A stretch of 64,000 nucleotides of DNA, taken from contig CALNHX010000285.1 in the NCBI GenBank assembly GCA_940337035.1, positions 1 through 64,000 of the forward strand, written 5' to 3'. This DNA comes from Agriotes lineatus. Lineage: Eukaryota; Arthropoda; Insecta; Coleoptera; Elateridae. The stretch's first letter is position 1; each line of letters opens with the position of its first letter. This document shows, piece by piece, positions 32,740 through 43,572 of the stretch. The position numbers and the translations under genes are program-made. Below the pieces are notes generated by a model that ran no database searches, had not been told where the DNA came from, and was given only the letters and a program-made list of their open reading frames with translations.

Positions 32740-34363
32740 GGTACCTTATTTATGGTGGTAGCAATTAAGGAAAGGTGGAAAATTCCTGTGGCTTATTTTT
32801 TTCTTAAGAACCTTGACAGCCAGCAAAAAAGTGAACTTGTAAGGCAGTGCATTAATGCTGTTCAAAACTGTGGTATAAGAATAATTAATTTAACATTTGA
32901 CGGTGCTGCTACCAATTTTACTATGTGTCGATTATTAGTTTGTAATTTTAATGTACATAATTTTAAAACACATATAGAAAATGACATACATATTTTGCCT
33001 GATCCTTGTCATATGATTAAGTTAATTAGAAATTGTTTTGGTGAAATGAAAACCCTCATAGATTATGACAACTATATAGATTTTAATTTTATAGTTAAAC
33101 TACATGAATTACAAGAACGCGAAGGGCTCCATTTAAGTAATAAAGTCAGACAACATATTGCATTTTTCAAGCAAAAGTGAAGCTTGCCACACAGTTGTTG
33201 GGCAGGTCTGTAGGGGAAGCTTCGTTATATTGTAAAGATAATTTAAAATTGGAGGAATCGTAACTGCGAACCTACCATCAAATTTATATTTATAATGAAT
33301 GATGCTTTTGATATCTTAAATTCACGTTAAGTTGAATGCATATGGCTACAAGCAACCATTATGCCAGAAAAATGTTAGAAGTATTGTAGAATTTTATGAT
33401 AAAATTCAGAGATATATTTGCTCGTTAAAGCTAAATAATGGAACACCAATAATAAATTCCAACAGAAAAACTGGTTTTTTGGGCTTCCTGATTGGTTGAA
33501 AAACAATATTTAATATATACGAGAAGTACATTAATGTGGAAGTACCTTTATCAAGACCATATAGAGTTGTTTTTTGGGGCAATTAGATCACATGGCGGTT
33601 ATAATAATAACCCAACATGTCGGCAGTTCACTGCAGCTTATAAAAATATTTTGATCCATGCAGAAGTGAGAGAAGATGGGGTAGGAAATTGTTTGCCGTT
33701 AGACCAAATAAATATACTAAATTGTAGTTCACGAGTAAAAACTTCTGTTCACATTATAAATGAATCTGTAGGTAATTTTGTGGATACTACTCTGGAAACA
33801 AACGAAGGAATTTGGGAAGAAGAGCATGACTAAGAATTTGGGAAGAAGAGCATGACTAACGCATACATGAACGATTGTCAGAATATTCTCAAGAAGTTAC
33901 AATCTACATTAGCGGATTCGTTGTCCATAAATTATCAGGGAAATTGAAATGTGAATCGTGTATTCAAGCACTAACAGGCATGAAGGCAAATTTTGTATAC
34001 TCTTTAATTCATTTAAAAAATAAGGGTGGCCTAACCTATCCCAGTGATGATGTAATAAAAGTTTGTACAAAAACTGAAATCTGTGTTAGGAAGTACTTAT
34101 CATCTTTGGAGAGCATGACACCGTCTGTAAAAACAAAAATTGGGTGTGAAGTTTTAAGTAGCTTTTTAAATAATGACATTTTCATATGTTTGAAAGATCA
34201 TATTTTAGATATGAGTCCTTTAAAAAACCATATAATATTTTTAATTAAATGTATTTGTGTAGAATCTATTAATTTAAGGTTCCATTTTATTTGTAGAAAT
34301 ATTTCTGCTAAAGATAGAATAAGAAATCACTTGACAAAGTGTATAATTTTCCAAGGTCAATAA
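32740..34363 (+). pseudogene. P-element / THAP9-like transposase body
   Basis: It begins directly after the right flank of pogo element E with GTLFMVVAIKERWKIPVAYF, the RNase-H-like core of P-element transposases. INLTFDGAATNFTMC (with one catalytic Asp) and DPCHMIKLIRN (with another) follow. After several breaks (33,180-33,490) KTGFLGFLI is readable. Then come QDHIELFFGAIRSHGGYNNN near 33,560 and CRQFTAAYKNILIHAEVRE. The frame from 33,875 gives the C-terminus (SGKLKCESCIQALTG). The N-terminal THAP and leucine-zipper parts are absent here; a THAP exon on the same strand lies at 22,659. Nearest named relative by motif is THAP9. Inactive. Confidence 0.8.
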
Positions 34364-34829
34364 ATTATTGAACATCAAAAGTGGTACAATTTTTTCCTAT
34401 TAATTTTGAGTATTATTTTCTATTATAGTTTGATATTTTATTTGAAGTGTTATTCCTAAAAACCCCTAAGTGCGACGCCAATGGAATTCTCACCGCCATA
34501 TTGGTACACTACTTTGGTTACATTCAACATTGTTTGCCCTCCCAATACAGTTCGGAAAATCAGTTCTGTCAAAACTGTGGGGCACTACTCATCCAGTTCT
34601 CTTCGGATATTTATGGCATGTACACAGGTTGCAAACATATCCAAAATTGCTCACATGTGTCCTTAACAATTTCCCTGATTGTAGTGGCTCCCAGTAGGTA
34701 TTCGAAGTGTAAAGAGTTGAAGCTATTACCGGTGGCAAGATATCTGAAAAATAATTTGATTTAATAAATAATAATAATAAATAATTGCAAGTCTGTTCGA
34801 ATTTAATAATAATTTGTTTCATATTGCAG
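34364..34829. other. Spacer, nothing recognised
   Basis: A less AT-rich 300 bp (34,450-34,730) is open in all three plus frames but matches no family I know. No gene is called. Confidence 0.3.
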
Positions 34830-34940
34830 GAAAAGAAATTCAGAAAAAATGGAAGGATTTGAAGGATTGTTTTGCAAGAGAGCTTGCAACTCAACGAAAA
34901 TTAAAGACTGGTGAACCTGTTATGATGGTTGAGTACTGTA
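34830..34940 (+). pseudogene. MADF-domain exon fragment
   Basis: After a CATATTGCAG acceptor the sequence reads GKEIQKKWKDLKDCFARELA followed by TQRKLKTGEPV. This is the KWK.LRD.F.RE core of a MADF (Myb-related) DNA-binding domain, common in insect Harbinger-associated and host proteins. Only the second half of the domain is present and a stop follows. It lies just upstream of pogo element G and is probably a remnant broken by insertion. Confidence 0.5.
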
Positions 34941-35066
34941 ATGGAATTAATATTTGTACATAACCTCATTAAGAAATATACACAAAACTATATGGAAAAA
35001 AATTATTTAAAAAGCAGATAAACTGAAAAAACTAAAAAATCGCATTTTTTAGGGTTACATAAAACA

Positions 35067-36820
35067 ATGTCACGCAAATACATCCATAAGTTGGGACCAT
35101 CATATCGTCGAAATTATGACAAACAAAAAATGGAAGATGCCTTAGCCAGCGTTCTAAACGACAACATGTCCTTTCAGCAAGCTGCTGATCGGCATGGTGT
35201 CCCAAAAGCACCGTTATATAAAAAATTTCGTGGTTTACACGGCGATCGTTTAGGAAGACCCCCTGCCATAAGTAGTGTTGAGGAAAAAACTCATAGCAAA
35301 CGCTATTTTAACGGCTTCTGAATTTCGTATTCCATTTACTCAAGGCGTCTTACAAGATTTCGTTCAACATTATTTAAACAGGAAAGGAACCATAGTCCGA
35401 GCATTTACAGAAAATAGACCAGGAAAGGACTGATATGAATATTGTCTCTTGAGGAATCCAGAAATGTCAAAAAGAAATTCTCAAAATATTAAAAGGTGCC
35501 GTGCCGAACTTAACCCTGACATAATAAAAGACTATTTCGAACATTTGCAGCAAACCATCCATACAGTTCCATGTGAGAATATTATGAACTACGATGAAGA
35601 AACATAACTGATGATCCAGGAAATCAAAAAGTTTATTTCGTCGTGGAACAAAACATGCAAGTAGAATCATAGATTCTTCGAAGAGCTCCACGTCTGTTAT
35701 GTTTGCTGCATTGGCCGATGGAAGTATTCTTCCTCCTTACATAGTATTTAGAGCAAAATATGTATATCCAGATTGGGTGTTAGGTGGCCCCGAAGGAGCT
35801 CGGTATAATAGAACAGCATCTGGATGGTTTGACTCAAGACACATATGAGGATTGGTTCTTTCAGTTGGCTTTACCGCATTTGTGCAGAAGAGATGGTAAA
35901 AAGATCATACTTGGTGATAATTTGGGGAGTCATTTGCCATATAGAGTTATAAAGGCTTGCGAAGAAAATAATATTGCATTTGTCTTTTTACCAAAGAACA
36001 GCACACATATATGTCAACCGCTGGATGTCGCTGTATTTCGTCCAATAAAAATTTCATGGCGAAAAATATTAACAGAATGGAAAATGCACCATAAAGGAGT
36101 TGTTCCAAAATCAACATTTCCCAGTTTATTAAAAAAAATGTTGGATAGAGTAAGCGAGATTATTAAGAAAATATCCTTTCTGGTTTTGAAGCTACTGGAA
36201 TATTTCCTTTAAACCCTGAAAAGGTTCTTAGCAAAATGAAACCCAGAGAAGTTCCTTTAATGGAGCAAAATGATCATATTATACTGTCATTTAACACTGT
36301 TGTGACAAGTCTTACAGAAGTGCATGAGAGAAATGCTCCCAAAAGAAGGACTAAAATTAATGTCCCAGCAGGAAAATCAGTTTCTGTGGCCGATTTAATG
36401 GTTGAAGCTGGAAGTAGTATGGATGAACCTGGATCTACAAATCTAAGAGATACTGACTCCGAAGTAGAAAACGACTCAGATATGGAATCTGATCAAGACA
36501 TCGATGAGACTGAAGAGGAAACCAAGACTGAAGTAAAATCCGCCAGTGATATTAGTGAAAACGATTTCATTGTAGCTTCCTTTGTTTATAATAAAGACAC
36601 TAAAAAGGAATGCAGTAAGGACTTTGTAGCTAAAATACAAAAAATTAAAAAAGTTTATATAGAAATTAGCACTTTAAGAATGTACAAAGGCAAAAAAAAT
36701 AGTTTTGTATTTCCGGCTGTTGAGGATATCTCAAATGTTAAAATAAACCAAATAAAATATAAGCTTTATATGCCAAAAGAGCATAGGGGCATTTATGACT
36801 TCCCAAGTAACGTCCTGTAA
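35067..36820 (+). pseudogene. Pogo-like transposase G with 'DFIV' C-terminal module, frameshifted
   Basis: A TTTTTTAG acceptor lies about 15 bp before ATG 35,067. Residues 15-65 are a psq-type helix-turn-helix (KMEDALASVLNDNMS...GVPKAPLYKKF). The CENP-B part (FTQGVLQDFVQHYLNRKGT) and catalytic pieces follow in several frames: NYDEE near 35,587, ILGDNLGSHL near 35,917 and CQPLDVAVFRPI near 36,016. The final frame (36,236-36,820) has TKINVPAGKSVSVADLMVEA, an acidic stretch, then ENDFIVASFVYN and a basic, mixed-beta tail (MYKGKKNSFVFPAVEDISN). There is no cysteine finger. It is close in sequence to the element at 48,583. Inactive. Confidence 0.75.
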
Positions 36821-37388
36821 TTTTGATACTATTTTACTTTTGTTGTACTTAAGTAAAAATTAAATATATAATTTTAAGTTTTTTTATTACTTTAAAACGT
36901 TGTGTTTTATTCTTGTTACAGAATTGTTTGTTTTTTTGTTTATTACACATGTTTACTTTATAACAATTTTTTGTTACTTCGATACAGTGCAAATAAAGCT
37001 GTTTCATTTTATATTCCTAGTGTCTTTACTTATACATGTTTATTTGGTTGAAACATGTCGATGGCAGCCGTTTTTTTATTTTGGAAAAAAAGGTTTCATA
37101 AAGGTAATACTATAAGCCTATTTGAAACAAACCATTTAAAGTACATGATTTCTATTAAAACCTTTAGTCGTTTCATATATCCCCATTTGTCGGTTATATG
37201 AAATGATGGTTTTCTATAAAAAAAATTTGATCGAAATTTTTTATTAGTCTCTTTTTGATGAAAATCTATTTATCTTAGTAAAGACTTCCTGTTTCCAAAT
37301 TTGCGTGCTGGTAACTTATGTATTAAACGTGAAATAACCGAAAATGTAAAAAAATCGTTTCATATATCCCCGTCAAAACTGGACCCTA
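36821..37388. other. 3' non-coding part of pogo-like element G
   Basis: T-rich DNA holding the repeated CGTTTCATATATCCCC motif. No other gene seen. Confidence 0.45.
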
Positions 37389-38172
37389 CAGCAATGGGAA
37401 TCTCTAATTTGGAGTGACGAATCTCGCTTTGAGGTTTGTGTTGTTTGTCGCAAACGTGTCATAAGATTACCAAGTGAAGCGTTTTCCCGCTTCGCTAATG
37501 GTTTGGGGCTGCATGTCGAGTCAAGGCGTTGGTAATCTGCTTTTTATTGATTGCACTGTTAATGCAATAAAATATCGGGAAATTCTTGAAAATGAACCAC
37601 TATCGTCAATTCCTTGACTTAAAACTGACGATGGAGAATACATTTTCCAGCAGGACGGGGCTGCTGGCCACACTGCAAAGATAATTGTAAATTGGATGAG
37701 AGATCAGATCAGCATATTCCTTTTATGGAGTGGCCATCCAGGAGCCCCGATCTGTCACCGAGAGAAAATTTGTGGGGGAAAATGAAGCGAGAATTGCGCA
37801 ACCATCCTGTAAACACAAAAGAACAACTACGTGAGAAAATTACTTAAATATGGAATAACATAACTCCGGGGATATGTAAAGATCTTGTACAAACCATGCC
37901 AAAAAGAATTCACGCTGTTATTGCAAGAAAAGGTGACTGCCCTCAGTGGTAAACTATAGGACTAACTATTATGACGACCACAATCAATTTTCAAATTTAA
38001 GTTAATTTATAGTTAAAAATTCAATTTTGTATCAACGTTGATAAATGTAATAAAGAATAATCACTTTACTGTATTCAATATAAATGTTGTATTTTATTCT
38101 AATTAAGCGTATTTTAATTTTTTGTAAAACAATGACATTAAAACATACATAGGACGAACAATTATGACGAGG
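37389..38172 (+). pseudogene. Tc1-like transposase remnant, 5' truncated
   Basis: It opens at the edge of pogo element G with QQWESLIWSDESRFEV, the second Asp block of Tc1-type DDE transposases. QDGAAGHTAKIIVNWMRDQ and SPDLSPRENLWGKMKREL follow in other frames, giving the remaining catalytic block (NLWG usually follows DLNPIE). LVQTMPKRIHAVIARKG is the family's typical end. Two similar stretches, AGGACTAACTATTATGACGA at about 37,959 and AGGACGAACAATTATGACGA at about 38,151, may be the internal and outer copies of its right-end repeat. Many shifts; inactive. Confidence 0.7.
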
Positions 38173-39069
38173 GGCTCGTATGTGCGAAATAGTGCTCTGA
38201 GGCACCGCATCTTCAGGGAGCTGTGTAAAGAAATGGGATCTGAATTCGAGGTACTTCTGTACCATTCGAACGTTCGGTGGTTATGCCGGGGACAGGTGCT
38301 GAATCGTGTTTTTGCCGTGCGTGTGGAATTAGCCCTGTTTTTGCAAGAGCACCAACATTGTCATGCAGATTGCTTCAAAAATTCTAAGTTCATTCTCATT
38401 TTAGCGTACATGGCTGATATCTTCGCAGCTCTCAATCATCTCAATACACAGATGCAGGGCGGTGGAGTCAACATAATCGAAGCGGAAGAAAACCTGAAGG
38501 CTTTTCAAAAAAAGCTACCGTTATGGAAACGACGAACAGAGAACGATAACTTCGCAAACGTTCCCCTGCTAGACGACTGTGTAAGTAAGATCGAAGATGT
38601 ATCTGGAATCGGAGACATTTCTGTACCCGCGGAACTGAAGCAAGCAATTGCCACGCACTTAAATGAGCTTGCAAAGTCTCTCGACGGATACTTCCCTACA
38701 AGAGAGTCATATCCAGCATGGGTGAGACAGCCGTTCACGTTTACTGTTGAGACAACAGATGTCAATGATGAAGTCATTGAAATTCAGCAGAGCCAGGTTC
38801 AACAGCAACTCTTCAGAACAACAACGCTCTTAACGTTTTGGTGTCAACAAATGGTAACGTACCCTATTATTGCTAAGAAAGCTCTGGAGAATTTCATACC
38901 GTTTGTTACAACATATCTTTGCGAGTAATCCTTTTCGAGGATGCTGGATATTAAAACGAAGAAAAGGAACAGACTTTGTTGCGAAAATGACATGAGAATG
39001 GCACTTGCCAATGTAAAGCCGCGCAGTTCTGAACTGGTCTCTGAAAGGCAACAGCAGAAATCACACTGA
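38164..39069 (+). pseudogene. hAT transposase (ZBED5/SCAND3-like), C-terminal half with one stop
   Basis: From 38,180 the frame reads ALRHRIFRELCKEMGSEFEV, then YHSNVRWLCRGQVLNRVF, FILILAYMADIFAALNHLN and KLPLWKRR. These are hallmarks of the ZBED5/SCAND3-like hAT group. TAA at 38,926-38,928 interrupts LCE*SFSRMLDIKTKKRNRL, after which the frame runs to 39,069. The N-terminal half, with the BED finger and first catalytic residues, is missing because the Tc1 remnant abuts it. A different copy of the same group lies at 43,813-45,645. Confidence 0.8.
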
Positions 39070-39292
39070 TTTGCAGTAAATATTCATTATTATGTTTTTG
39101 TTTTTATGTAAAAATCATGTTATAATGGTTTTGTTCTTTGTTCTTAATGGTTTTGTTCTTTAATGGTTTTGTTCATTTTGTGCACCTATGTATAAATATA
39201 TACCTTTGTTTTGAATTTGAAAAAATCATAATTTATTTTTCCAATTAAGGTGAACGCGCATATGAAACTGGTGGGGGTCAGGACCTCCAACG

Positions 39293-39309
39293 AGGTTAAG
39301 AACCACTGC
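39293..39309 (+). repeat. Right terminal repeat of the hAT element
   Basis: GAGGTTAAGAACCACTGCA-like sequence about 225 bp after the transposase. It is the inverse of the CAG.GGTTCTCAAC type of hAT ends, and resembles the left end seen at 40,829. Confidence 0.6.
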
Positions 39310-39364
39310 ACCAGACAATTATTTGCACATTGGGAGATTGGGAGCATTTTCATAGTAGCCCCGG

Positions 39365-39500
39365 CATAACAATATCGTCGTTTTTTGCCACATAAGAAGC
39401 ATGGTATTGTTTTTTGCAGCCTTCACAAAAAACTCCTTGCGGGTTTCTGCTGATAAAGGTTAAACAAGCTGTGCAGTTAACCAGTGGCACCCATAAAGTT
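39365..39500 (-). pseudogene. Zinc-finger fragment of a retroelement ORF1
   Basis: The minus strand reads CTACLTFISRNPQGVFCEGC, then KKQYHASYV. This is a Cys-x2-Cys...CEGC..QYH pattern like the PHD-type finger at the start of CR1/Jockey ORF1 proteins. It has no start or continuation. The rest of 39,310-39,780 shows nothing recognisable. Confidence 0.35.
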
Positions 39501-39782
39501 GAAACTATCGTAACAGTTCAGGTCTTCTTGTCATCGCCGGAAAACTTTTTAACTTTCACTCCACACTCAGTCCAGCTCTGTGTACATCCTTAGTTGCGAA
39601 AATATTCTACTAAATTTTAAAATGGTTAGATGGTTTTTATTTAAGAATAAAAGATATCCTTTTTTTTCAACTGCCTAGTGAATTGTGTGTTCGGCAGCAA
39701 TGGGTTAAATTTTTACAAGAATTTTGTGGTATTAATAAACAGTAAAAAAACTACTTGTTGCATGTTAAATACATTTTTATTA

Positions 39783-39860
39783 CAGATATCTCTAAAATTA
39801 CAGACTATACAGCCTTATGTAAAAATCATTTCGAACCACAGCAGCTTGTTAACAGTGGTA
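39783..39860 (+). pseudogene. Short THAP-like exon fragment
   Basis: After a TTACAG acceptor the frame reads ISKITDYTALCKNHFEPQQL. It resembles the C...HFEP zinc-ligand block of THAP domains. A P-element-like C-terminus follows 600 bp downstream on the same strand, so both may come from one deleted P-type element. The 600 bp between them show nothing else. Confidence 0.35.
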
Positions 39861-40470
39861 ATTTCTGCAACTTGTAACTGATTGTGGTTTTGTTGTGTTA
39901 CGACTGGTTACGGACATTTTTTCATCTAATGTCGCACTTTTTAAAATGTTAAGTGGGGGATCAATTAGAAATTACATTGAGCATCCTTTCTTTCGCCACT
40001 ACCACTATGTTTGTCATTCGATTATTGTCATGCTTTAAAAAATGCCAGAAATTTGTTTTTAGAATGTGATATGTATTCCCCGAATGGAAAATTATTTCAA
40101 CGTATTTGAAATTATTATATCATTTACAGAAGGGATTGCCTTTGATATTTAACAAGAATGCATTTATATTCCACAAATTTTGAAAAAAATAATGTTCTGC
40201 AAGCTATCCCAATATTTGCTCCTACAGTGACTAGTTCATTTAAATTTTTGAAATAATCCGAAGACAATAATTTTCTTAACGTTAATGCTACAGTAACATA
40301 TATGGGGAATATTTATATTTTTTTTCCAAATACACGTTTCAAACAAAAGCCAATACATTCGTTCCTTGGATAGCAGCATTGCACCTTACGTTCATGTAGC
40401 ACGGGATTACCAGGATTGACAAAGGAAACCGCACACTTTAAAATTCACTTCAGAAAGTACTTATTTATGC

Positions 40471-40828
40471 ATAAAATTTCTTCTTGAGCAAGCTGGATTC
40501 TATTATGTATTAACACGAGCATTCAGTTCTGATGCAGTTGAAGCAACTTTCTCTCAATGACGCTACAGATGCCCAAACAGCAGAATATGCACTAAGACAA
40601 ATGTTGCGCTGTGGAATAGTTAAATCGTCTGCCAGTTCAAATAGCACAGAACAGTTTAGTTTTATTAGTAGTATTAGCCAACTGCCATCTCTCCCAACAG
40701 CATCCACCAATAGCGAAGGATTGTTATTACCAGTAGAATTACGGTTGAAAATCCAAAGTTTAAAAATCAATGATATGCCTGAAACCAACATTTATTCAGC
40801 ATCCATAGCATTTTTGTATCGGCTAAAC
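40471..40828 (+). pseudogene. P-element-like transposase C-terminus
   Basis: LEQAGFYYVLTRAFSSDAVE near 40,485 and, after a shift with loss of a few codons, NDATDAQTAEYALRQMLRCG and IVKSSASSN match the C-terminal block of a second P/THAP9-type family (SSDAVEA.FS...NDATD...A..A.RQ.L..GI). It differs from the copy at 32,740. The frame is cut at 40,829 by the left end of a hAT element. Confidence 0.6.
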
Positions 40829-41195
40829 CAGCGGTTCTCAACCACCGTGTCGCGACACATTGGTGTGTCGCGAGATTTACGACATAGGGCCGGTTTTACA
40901 ATGCTAGTATTAACCAGGGTATAGTAATACGTGGAATATATTTATGCCAGTACTTATACTTCGAATAGAATTGTATATGTTCTACCAGGTAATTTTATTC
41001 CCAGGTTAGCTAACCTTAGGATACGCTGTAATACTTCAACGTTGGCAGCGCTGAAGCTGTAAACATTGCCATCTAGTCTAAAATTTTAGATCTGGTGACA
41101 CTGCTGGTCAAAGACGTAACCTCCAAGTCGCATCATTGCCGCGTGTTCAGTTAGGTCGTGTTCTTTTGTGGATTTTTAGTCGGTGAAATTTCATC

Positions 41196-42300
41196 ATGCC
41201 AAATAAAGGCGATAAACGCGATCGGTGCAGCAATTTTACTTTTGATGACACCGATCTGCTTGTTACATTAGTGGAGGAAAGGAAAAGCATTATTGAATGC
41301 AAGAAAACAGACTCCCTCTGCAATAAAACAAAAGATTCAGAGTGGGATAAGTTGGCCTTGCAATTTAATACCAGGGCCACTGAAGTCCGGACATCGAAGA
41401 TGCTCCTAAGCAAGTAAGATTCCTTAAAAAAAATTAGCCGCAATGAAGTAGCTGCAGTTAGGCAAAATTGGCGTGGCACTGGAGGTGGCGAAGGAAACCT
41501 GATCCGGAAAAGCCCATGGACCGACCGGATTGTATATATATTGGGCATTGGAGCTGTTGGTACCTCGAACACTTTCGATAGTGACCAAGGTATATTTGAT
41601 AGTCATAATGTTTACAATTAATATCGCAGAAACTTTAATTATATAATAATAAAAAAACCTTGACTTTATGCATTTCAGTGGACGAGAACACCGAAGTCGG
41701 TGGAGAAATCCAAGAAGTCGGTGGAGAAATCCAAGTAGTCGAGGAAGCTGCCGTTCCAGTAGCCGATGTGATTTTGGCACTCAGGGATCTTCCCATAATA
41801 ATTGAAGACGTAAGTTCAGTGTTTTGTTTATTATATACACTTTCTGACGAGCTAAATTGTCATAATTAAATATTTCTGTTATGATTCCAGGAGAAGGAAT
41901 TACAAGTGGATTGGAGCAGCTGGAATCCAGCTATGCTTCGACAACCTGTCCCTGAAGCACTGCGGGTTAAGGAATCAGAAGCTTCTCCAGCTCCCAGCAC
42001 TACCAACCCATTAACTCCGGTAAATTCGGTTTTTCAAATCCTTGTACATTTTTTTATATCTATATATTTTTCTAGCCGCTGGTTAGTCGTCGCCGTCCAC
42101 TTTTAGGAAAGCGGAAAACAAATAAATCTCCTGCGGCTGAAACTAATGAAAAGTTCTATACATTAGCAGAGAACAAATTAGAGTTGGTAAATATACAGAT
42201 GGAGCTGGCCAAAAAAGAAGCTGAAGCACGCATGAGGATGGAACAGGAACGCCATGATGTGCAATTAAATATTTTTAAAATAGAATTAAAAATAAAATAA
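41196..42300 (+). pseudogene. Harbinger Myb/SANT-like partner protein, four exons, one stop
   Basis: Exons inferred from GT/AG sites: 41,196-41,589, 41,679-41,809, 41,891-42,019 and 42,076-42,300. Their lengths add up to 293 in-phase codons including the final stop. Exon 1 encodes the Myb_DNA-bind_5-type domain: NFTFDDTDLLVTLVEERKSI and IECKKTD, then DSLKKISRNEVAAVRQNW, followed by RGTGGGEG. TAA at 41,415-41,417 (codon 74) interrupts this domain where a Tyr or similar residue is expected. The final exon is a charged coiled coil (ENKLELVNIQMELAKKEAEA). Partner role with the minus-strand nuclease is known for the superfamily. The stop suggests this copy would need a partner from elsewhere. Confidence 0.8.
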
Positions 42301-42415
42301 AAAATTTTGGAAAATCTGTACAATAAATGATTTTTATTTTGTCTGGTACTTATTCTATGGTTGAAGAAGTAAACAGCATTAAAAATAAATTAAATATAAT
42401 TACACACACGAGAAA

Positions 42416-43572
42416 TTACAATAAATTTGAAAAGTAGTTTTGTATAAGGTTAGTCCGTTTAGCCACGTGTGCAATTTGACGTGGTGCTACAAGTACTTCG
42501 TCTGCATTTTCATGAAAAAAGGCTTCGTCAAACCCAAGTGCCGGATCAATCGGAGGAACAACTTCTTTTTCTACGATGGCCAAATTATGCAGGATTGCTG
42601 TTGCTACTATTACAGTTTCTGTTTTTTCGGCTTCCAATCTCATCCCTAATGATAATATAGGAAAACGTCTTTTCCACATGCCATAACTTCTTTCCACTGC
42701 ATTTCGAGTTCTAATTTGAGATTCATTATACAAAAGCTCAGCGGGAGTTGCAGGAGCTTGAAGTGGAGTTAACAGATAATTACTCACTCCATATCCGCTG
42801 TCGCCAACTAATATAAAGTTCTCCATTTCACCATTCAAAAATTTTGTTTTTAATGCCGAATTATTAAAAATTGTCTGGTCATGTGTTGATCCTGGCCATC
42901 TTGCTACTATATCTAATATTCGTAGATTGCCATCGCATACAGTCTGCACATTCCAAGAAAAATAGCCCTTCCGATTTCTATAATACTCTGCATCGTCACC
43001 CCCTGGCGACTGTATTTTAACATGAGTACAGTCAATTGCCCCTATAACGTTAGGGAATCGTGCAAATTCAAAAAACCGTCGAACAGTGTCTTCTTTTTCC
43101 TGGTTTGTTCTAGGTAAGTAAACGTAATGTTCCAACTGCAATGCGACTGCCTCGGATACCTGTTTTACTATCACGCATGCAGAAGATTTGCTGACTCCTG
43201 AAAAATCGCCAATTGCCAGAAGCATTGTGCCGACGGCATAAAATCGCAGTGCTAGAAGCAGTTTTGTTATAGGAGATATGGAACGATTTCTACAAAAAAG
43301 ATGAGAAAATGTAGGTTCTTTCTATAAAGATAAAACAACTTTTACCTGTCAGTAGGAGACTCGATTAAATATTCTATTTGCATCAGTAACCGTAGGACAG
43401 TTGGTTTTTGTAACCATCTAATAAAAAATTGTCCATCGTCCAAGTCATCAAAATAATTAAACCTTTCGCTGTATGTTTTTGCTCTTCTAGGTCTTGCAAT
43501 ATAATTTATTATCTCCTCGTCATCATCTGATTCAAACATACGCACATTAAACTCCGCCATCATAAACAACAA
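42416..43572 (-). CDS. Harbinger transposase (HARBI1-like nuclease), two exons, intact
   Basis: Exon 1 spans 43,572-43,346 and exon 2 43,289-42,416, joined by GTAAAA...TTTGTAG; together 366 codons plus stop with no disruption. Exon 1 is acidic and then basic (ESDDDEEIINYIARPRRAKT). Exon 2 begins RSISPITKLLLALRFYAVGT, the conserved pre-catalytic block, then SGVSKSSACVIV. The DDE-type catalytic residues are visible in VIGAIDCTHV, LVGDSGYG and RNAVERSYGMWKRRF. The start ATG could be 43,572 or the next Met four codons on. The enzyme cuts element ends and inserts at 3 bp AT-rich targets. It is probably able to act if expressed. Confidence 0.88.

Larger units (their letters stand above)
25484..32745 (+). 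mobile_element. Pogo-like element E, split by two later pogo-like insertions
   Basis: AATAAGGCCC and its inverse mark both sides: 25,487 (one-base variant), 25,511-25,522, 25,525-25,535 inverted, 29,964-29,973 inverted and 32,723-32,732 inverted. The transposase starts at 25,590. The PHD finger at its end is cut at 27,228 by element F and resumes at 29,816. The 3' flank is cut again near 29,985 by element H and resumes near 32,546. Exact terminal bases could not be fixed. Confidence 0.75.
34950..37388 (+). mobile_element. Pogo-like element G
   Basis: The right side carries CGTTTCATATATCCCC at about 37,168 and 37,365, with a partial inverse (TTATATGAAATGATGG) near 37,195. It appears to end at ACTGGACCC before TA (37,389). 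The left end was not found, so the start is approximate. The right end directly abuts Tc1 coding sequence, suggesting insertion into that Tc1 copy. Confidence 0.55.

Noticed and set aside
34447..34764. Three overlapping plus-strand open frames as a gene
   Set aside because: No motif or splice support; composition alone explains openness.
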